Source of the DNA: Vulcanimicrobiota bacterium
GTDB lineage: Bacteria; Vulcanimicrobiota; Vulcanimicrobiia; Vulcanimicrobiales; Vulcanimicrobiaceae
Direction of reading: 5' to 3'
DNA: 37,930 nucleotides
NCBI GenBank assembly: GCA_028287565.1
Contig: JAQBPK010000203.1
Span: 1-37,930 of the forward strand
Every line of letters begins with the position of its first letter. The stretch's first letter is position 1. This document shows, one piece after another, positions 33,739 to 37,930 of the stretch. The position numbers and the translations under genes were made by a program. Under the pieces are notes generated by a model. That model saw only the letters and a list, made by a program, of their open reading frames with translations. It did no database searches and was not told the DNA's origin.

Positions 33739-34029
33739 GTGAGTCCTGATTCCGTCGTAGCCGCCGTCCTGATCCTCGGCTTTGCGCTGATCGTCGCGGC
33801 AGTCGCCCTGGGTTCCGCCGTCGGCGACGGTATCGTCGCGTCGAAGGCGGTCGAGTCGATCGCGCGCCAGCCCGAAGCGCGCGGCAACATCTTCACGTTC
33901 TTCTTCCTGGGCGTCGGTATTCTGGAAGCGTTCCCGATCATCGGGCTCGTTCTGGGATTCTATCTGTTCTTCGCCGTCGGCGGCGGCGTCGGGCCGCTCG
34001 TCACCAAGATCCTCGGCGGCGGACACTAA
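33739..34029 (+). CDS. atpE: ATP synthase Fo subunit c
   Basis: 96 residues from the GTG at 33739, preceded by GAAAGG. Two hydrophobic helices are joined by the polar loop ARQPEARG. The ion-binding acid is E63 in GVGILEAFPIIGLVLGF. The residue after it is Ala, not Ser or Thr, and there is no helix-1 glutamine pattern of sodium-type rings, so a proton-driven ring is likely. Residues SAVGDGIVASKA in helix 1 carry the close-packing Gly/Ala pattern. Confidence 0.95.
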   Translation: MSPDSVVAAVLILGFALIVAAVALGSAVGDGIVASKAVESIARQPEARGNIFTFFFLGVGILEAFPIIGLVLGFYLFFAVGGGVGPLVTKILGGGH

Positions 34030-34048
34030 AGCGCAGGCGATCTGCTAG

Positions 34049-34474
34049 ATGCTCTCGCTCGACGGGACGCTCGTCGTCCAGCTCATCAACTTCATCGTCT
34101 TCCTGGCGATCCTCAACGCGATCTTCTTCAAGCCCGTCGGGGCGGCGATCGCGCGGCGCCGGGCGTTCATCGATGGGTTGCGGCACGACATCGAGCAGCT
34201 CCACGGCGAGGTGAAGACGCTCCGCGGCCAAGCCGAGGAGCATCGCGCCGCCGCGCGCCGCGAAGCGGACGAGCTGATCGCCCGCGCGCGCGTCGGGGCC
34301 GGCAAAGAGTCGGACGTCATCGTGAGCCGCGCGCAGGAGCAGGCGAGCCAGATCGTCGCGCAGGCGCATGCGGAGGTCGAGCAAGAGCTCGCGGCCGCGC
34401 GCGCCGAGGAGCCGCGCATCGTGAACGCGCTCGCGGACGACATGCTTGCGCGCGCACTCGGGGGGCTCGCATGA
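34049..34474 (+). CDS. atpF: ATP synthase Fo subunit b (first of two)
   Basis: 141 residues. One N-terminal membrane helix (VVQLINFIVFLAILNAIFF) is followed by a long charged helix up to the C terminus. The FKPVGAAIARRRAFIDGL segment after the membrane is typical of b and b' subunits. It forms, with the next gene product, the peripheral stalk. The stop overlaps the following start in ATGA. Which of the two is b and which b' cannot be fixed from sequence reading; this shorter one lies first, where b' lies in cyanobacteria. Confidence 0.85.
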   Translation: MLSLDGTLVVQLINFIVFLAILNAIFFKPVGAAIARRRAFIDGLRHDIEQLHGEVKTLRGQAEEHRAAARREADELIARARVGAGKESDVIVSRAQEQASQIVAQAHAEVEQELAAARAEEPRIVNALADDMLARALGGLA

Positions 34475-34959
34475 GTCTCGAATCGCTTGCGATGTGGTCG
34501 CAGATCGTCGGCGCGGTGGTCTTCCTGATCGTCGCGGTGCTGATCTGGAACAAGTACATCGCGCCCGGCGTGAAGACGTATCAGGCGGCGAAGAACGCGG
34601 AGCTCGCGGAAGCGGAAGCGCGCCGCGAGCGCATGCGCGCCGATGCGACCGCGGCGCGAGCCGAGATCGAGGCTGCGGACGCGGATGCGCAGATGATTCG
34701 GGAGCGCGCTGCGAGCGCCGCGGAGCACGAGCGCGTGAAGACGCTCGAAGAAGCACGGGGCGAGGCCGTCCGCATCGTGCACAACGCGCAAGGCGAGCTG
34801 GAGCGCGCGCGCCTTGCGGCGCGGGACCGGCTGCGCATCGAGTTCATCGAGAAGGCGCTGGCCAAGGCACGCGGCGAGGCGCCGCAGCGCGTCAGCGACA
34901 CCATCGACAAGAAGCTGGTCGAGTCCACCGTCGCCGATCTCGTGCGGGGGAAGACATAA
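34471..34959 (+). CDS. atpF: ATP synthase Fo subunit b (second of two)
   Basis: 162 residues with the b-subunit plan: a membrane helix (IVGAVVFLIVAVLIW), the NKYIAPGVKTYQAAKNAELAE transition, a charged coiled coil rich in Ala, Glu and Arg, and an end (DTIDKKLVESTVADLV) that should contact subunit delta. It differs in sequence from the first b-type protein, so the pair would form a b/b' heterodimer stalk, as in phototrophs and some other lineages, rather than the b2 homodimer of E. coli. atpH follows directly, with no gap. Confidence 0.88.
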   Translation: MSLESLAMWSQIVGAVVFLIVAVLIWNKYIAPGVKTYQAAKNAELAEAEARRERMRADATAARAEIEAADADAQMIRERAASAAEHERVKTLEEARGEAVRIVHNAQGELERARLAARDRLRIEFIEKALAKARGEAPQRVSDTIDKKLVESTVADLVRGKT

Positions 34960-35496
34960 ATGCCGAACGAGACCCTCGCCCGGCGCTACGCGACCGCGGT
35001 GTTCCAGCTCGCGCAGGAAGCGGGCAAGGTGACCGGCGTGCAGCACGACCTCCACACGTTCACCGAGTCGCTCGGCGCGGACGAGGACGTGCGCAAGTTC
35101 TTCCGCTCGCCCGTCGTCGACCGCAAAGAGAAGGAGACGATCGTCGCGCAGGCGTTCTCGCGCCTGGACCCGATCGCTCTCCACACCATCTTGCTGCTGA
35201 TCCGCAAGCGCCGCGAGAACATGGCCGAGGAGATCGTCGCGCAGTTCGACGTCCTCGAGCGCCAGGCGCGCGGCGCGAAAGAACTGCGGGTCACCAGCGC
35301 GCGGCCGCTCGCCAAGAACGAGCTCGACGCGATCGTCGAGCGCCTGGCGGCGGCGTACCACACGAAGTTCGACGTCACGCAGTCGGTCGATCCAAGCCTG
35401 ATCGCCGGCGTTCGCATCACGATGGGCGACCGGCGCGCCGACGGCACGATCGCCGGCCGCCTCGACGACATCGCCCGCCTGTTCAGCACGAACTAA
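34960..35496 (+). CDS. atpH: ATP synthase F1 subunit delta
   Basis: 178 residues, a normal size. The protein starts [20 protein letters not shown], the standard delta/OSCP opening, followed by an N-terminal six-helix domain. The C-terminal part has RVTSARPL-type sequence ([17 protein letters not shown]) and [21 protein letters not shown], ending in LFSTN. It links the top of F1 to the peripheral stalk. ATG 34960 follows the stop of the second b gene immediately; atpA follows after 37 bp. Confidence 0.94.
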   Translation: MPNETLARRYATAVFQLAQEAGKVTGVQHDLHTFTESLGADEDVRKFFRSPVVDRKEKETIVAQAFSRLDPIALHTILLLIRKRRENMAEEIVAQFDVLERQARGAKELRVTSARPLAKNELDAIVERLAAAYHTKFDVTQSVDPSLIAGVRITMGDRRADGTIAGRLDDIARLFSTN

Positions 35497-35533
35497 TTCA
35501 CGACGACATCCCAAAGAGCCACGAAAGCACAGC

Positions 35534-37033
<1,500 letters not shown>

Positions 37034-37041
37034 GCAGCACT

Positions 37042-37899
37042 ATGCCGAGCGTTCGCGATCTTAGAGACCGGATTCGGTCGCTGAAGAACACGCAGCAGAT
37101 CACCAAGGCGATGAAGCAGGTCGCGGCGGCGAAGATTCGCCGTGCCGAGGCGCTGCAGAAGCAGTCGCGCCCGTACGCGGACGCGATCGGTGCGATGCTG
37201 CGCGACCTCATCGCGAACGTCGGCTCGGTCGACCACCCGTTCATGAAGCCGGGCGCCGCGAACGCGCCGGGCGGCGTGATCCTGATGACCGCCGACAAGG
37301 GCCTGGCCGGCTCGTTCAACGCGAACCTGATCCGCTCGGCGGAGATCCACGCGCGCGCGAACGCGAACCTCGCGTTCTACGCGGTCGGGATCAAGGCGCG
37401 TAATGCGCTACGCCGCCAAAGCGGTGAGACGCTGCAGGTCTGGGCGCTCTCGCAGGGCGACATGTTCGCGAACGCGCAAGCGCTGGCGCAGCGCGTCACG
37501 GACGATTTCACCAGCGGGCGCATCGGCTCCCTGACGCTCGTGTCGCCCAAGCTCGTCAACATGATGACGCAGCGCCCGGAAGTCCGGCAGATCCTGCCGA
37601 TCGCGCCGGACAAAGAAGTCGGCGAGAACGCGAAGGGCGGCTCGGTGGAGTTCGAACCGTCGCCGGAGTTCGTGCTCGGGCGGCTGCTGCCCAAATACCT
37701 CGAGTTCACCCTGTACTCGGCGATGCTCGAGACGAACGCGTCGTTCTACGCCGCGCAGCTCGTCGCGATGAACAACGCCACCGACAACGCCAAGAAGCTG
37801 ATCGACGAGAACACCGTCGAGATGAACAAAGCGCGCCAAGCGGCGATCACCAAGGAGATCTTGGAGATCGTCGGCGGCGCGGAAGCCCTCAAGGGCTAG
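37042..37899 (+). CDS. atpG: ATP synthase F1 subunit gamma
   Basis: 285 residues from ATG 37042. This is the rotating central shaft. The opening RDLRDRIRSLKNTQQITKAM continues with KQVAAAKIRRAE, followed by the TADKGLAGSFNANL segment and the C-terminal EMNKARQAAITKEILEIVGGA; these are the defining parts, and both terminal helices are complete. No plant-type regulatory cysteine insert or cyanobacterial insertion is seen. The open frame runs upstream over atpA, but only the sequence from 37042 is homologous. The next gene starts 27 bp after the stop. Confidence 0.97.
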   Translation: MPSVRDLRDRIRSLKNTQQITKAMKQVAAAKIRRAEALQKQSRPYADAIGAMLRDLIANVGSVDHPFMKPGAANAPGGVILMTADKGLAGSFNANLIRSAEIHARANANLAFYAVGIKARNALRRQSGETLQVWALSQGDMFANAQALAQRVTDDFTSGRIGSLTLVSPKLVNMMTQRPEVRQILPIAPDKEVGENAKGGSVEFEPSPEFVLGRLLPKYLEFTLYSAMLETNASFYAAQLVAMNNATDNAKKLIDENTVEMNKARQAAITKEILEIVGGAEALKG

Positions 37900-37926
37900 T
37901 CGCAAGCAAAGCACCGAAGGAAACAC

Positions 37927-37930
37927 ATGA
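37927..37930 (+). CDS. atpD: First codon of the next gene, presumed atpD (partial)
   Basis: ATG at 37927 is preceded by GAAGGAA, a good ribosome site, and the window ends one base later. In this operon order, subunit beta (atpD) is expected after atpG. No coding sequence can be seen, so the name rests on gene order. Confidence 0.6.

Overview
This is a G+C-rich bacterial chromosome segment, about two-thirds G+C by eye and clearly lower in parts of 25.4-28.7 kb. The order glyA, upp, dCMP deaminase, tagO/wecA-type transferase, wecB/mnaA, atpZ/atpI, atpBEFF'HAGD resembles the classic Firmicutes order around the ATP synthase locus. The two b-type ATPase subunits are more like cyanobacteria and related deep lineages. 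I infer a high-GC Terrabacteria-type lineage; Eremiobacterota (WPS-2) would fit, but nothing here proves the taxon.

Layout. 0.2-4.4 kb holds housekeeping and single genes: a family 5 uracil-DNA glycosylase, two tandem secreted lipocalin-like proteins, a fosmidomycin-resistance-type MFS transporter, a solitary VapD RNase and the tRNA methylase TrmL. 4.5-9.2 kb is a minus-strand operon: dipeptide epimerase, DUF1611 (DgcN-like), a peptide-binding lipoprotein and a C39-like peptidase. Together they look like a system for capturing and using murein or D-glutamate peptides. 9.2-12.5 kb has a small exported protein, a DNA photolyase, a strongly structured RNA that I read as a 6S RNA, and a TIM-barrel protein. 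12.5-17.1 kb is glyA, two coupled GNAT acetyltransferases, a serine hydrolase and upp.

17.1-29.6 kb is an accessory island of about 12.5 kb that separates upp from the dCMP deaminase gene. Its first part (17.3-23.2 kb, plus strand) has a vanadium-haloperoxidase/PAP2 enzyme with a cysteine-rich tail, a UbiA prenyltransferase, a GT4 glycosyltransferase with a duplicated coiled coil, and a short squalene-cyclase-like protein with a DxDD motif. This set could build or modify an isoprenoid product. Its second part (23.3-29.5 kb, mostly minus strand) carries a protein joining a sigma-region-4-like helix-turn-helix to a TnsA-like nuclease, small orphan genes, a SEFIR-domain gene broken by one frameshift, and a decayed nucleotidyltransferase gene. 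A 45-49 bp direct repeat brackets 18.6-24.97 kb.

29.6-37.9 kb is a tightly packed plus-strand operon-like block with many 1-4 base stop/start overlaps. It encodes dCMP deaminase, the two steps that start and feed undecaprenyl-linked glycan synthesis, and the F1Fo ATP synthase. The window ends on the first codon of the presumed atpD.

The most interesting items are the sigma4-HTH/TnsA-like nuclease fusion, the repeat-bracketed isoprenoid-type cluster with its compact DxDD protein, the frameshifted SEFIR gene, the murein-peptide operon and the 6S-like RNA.
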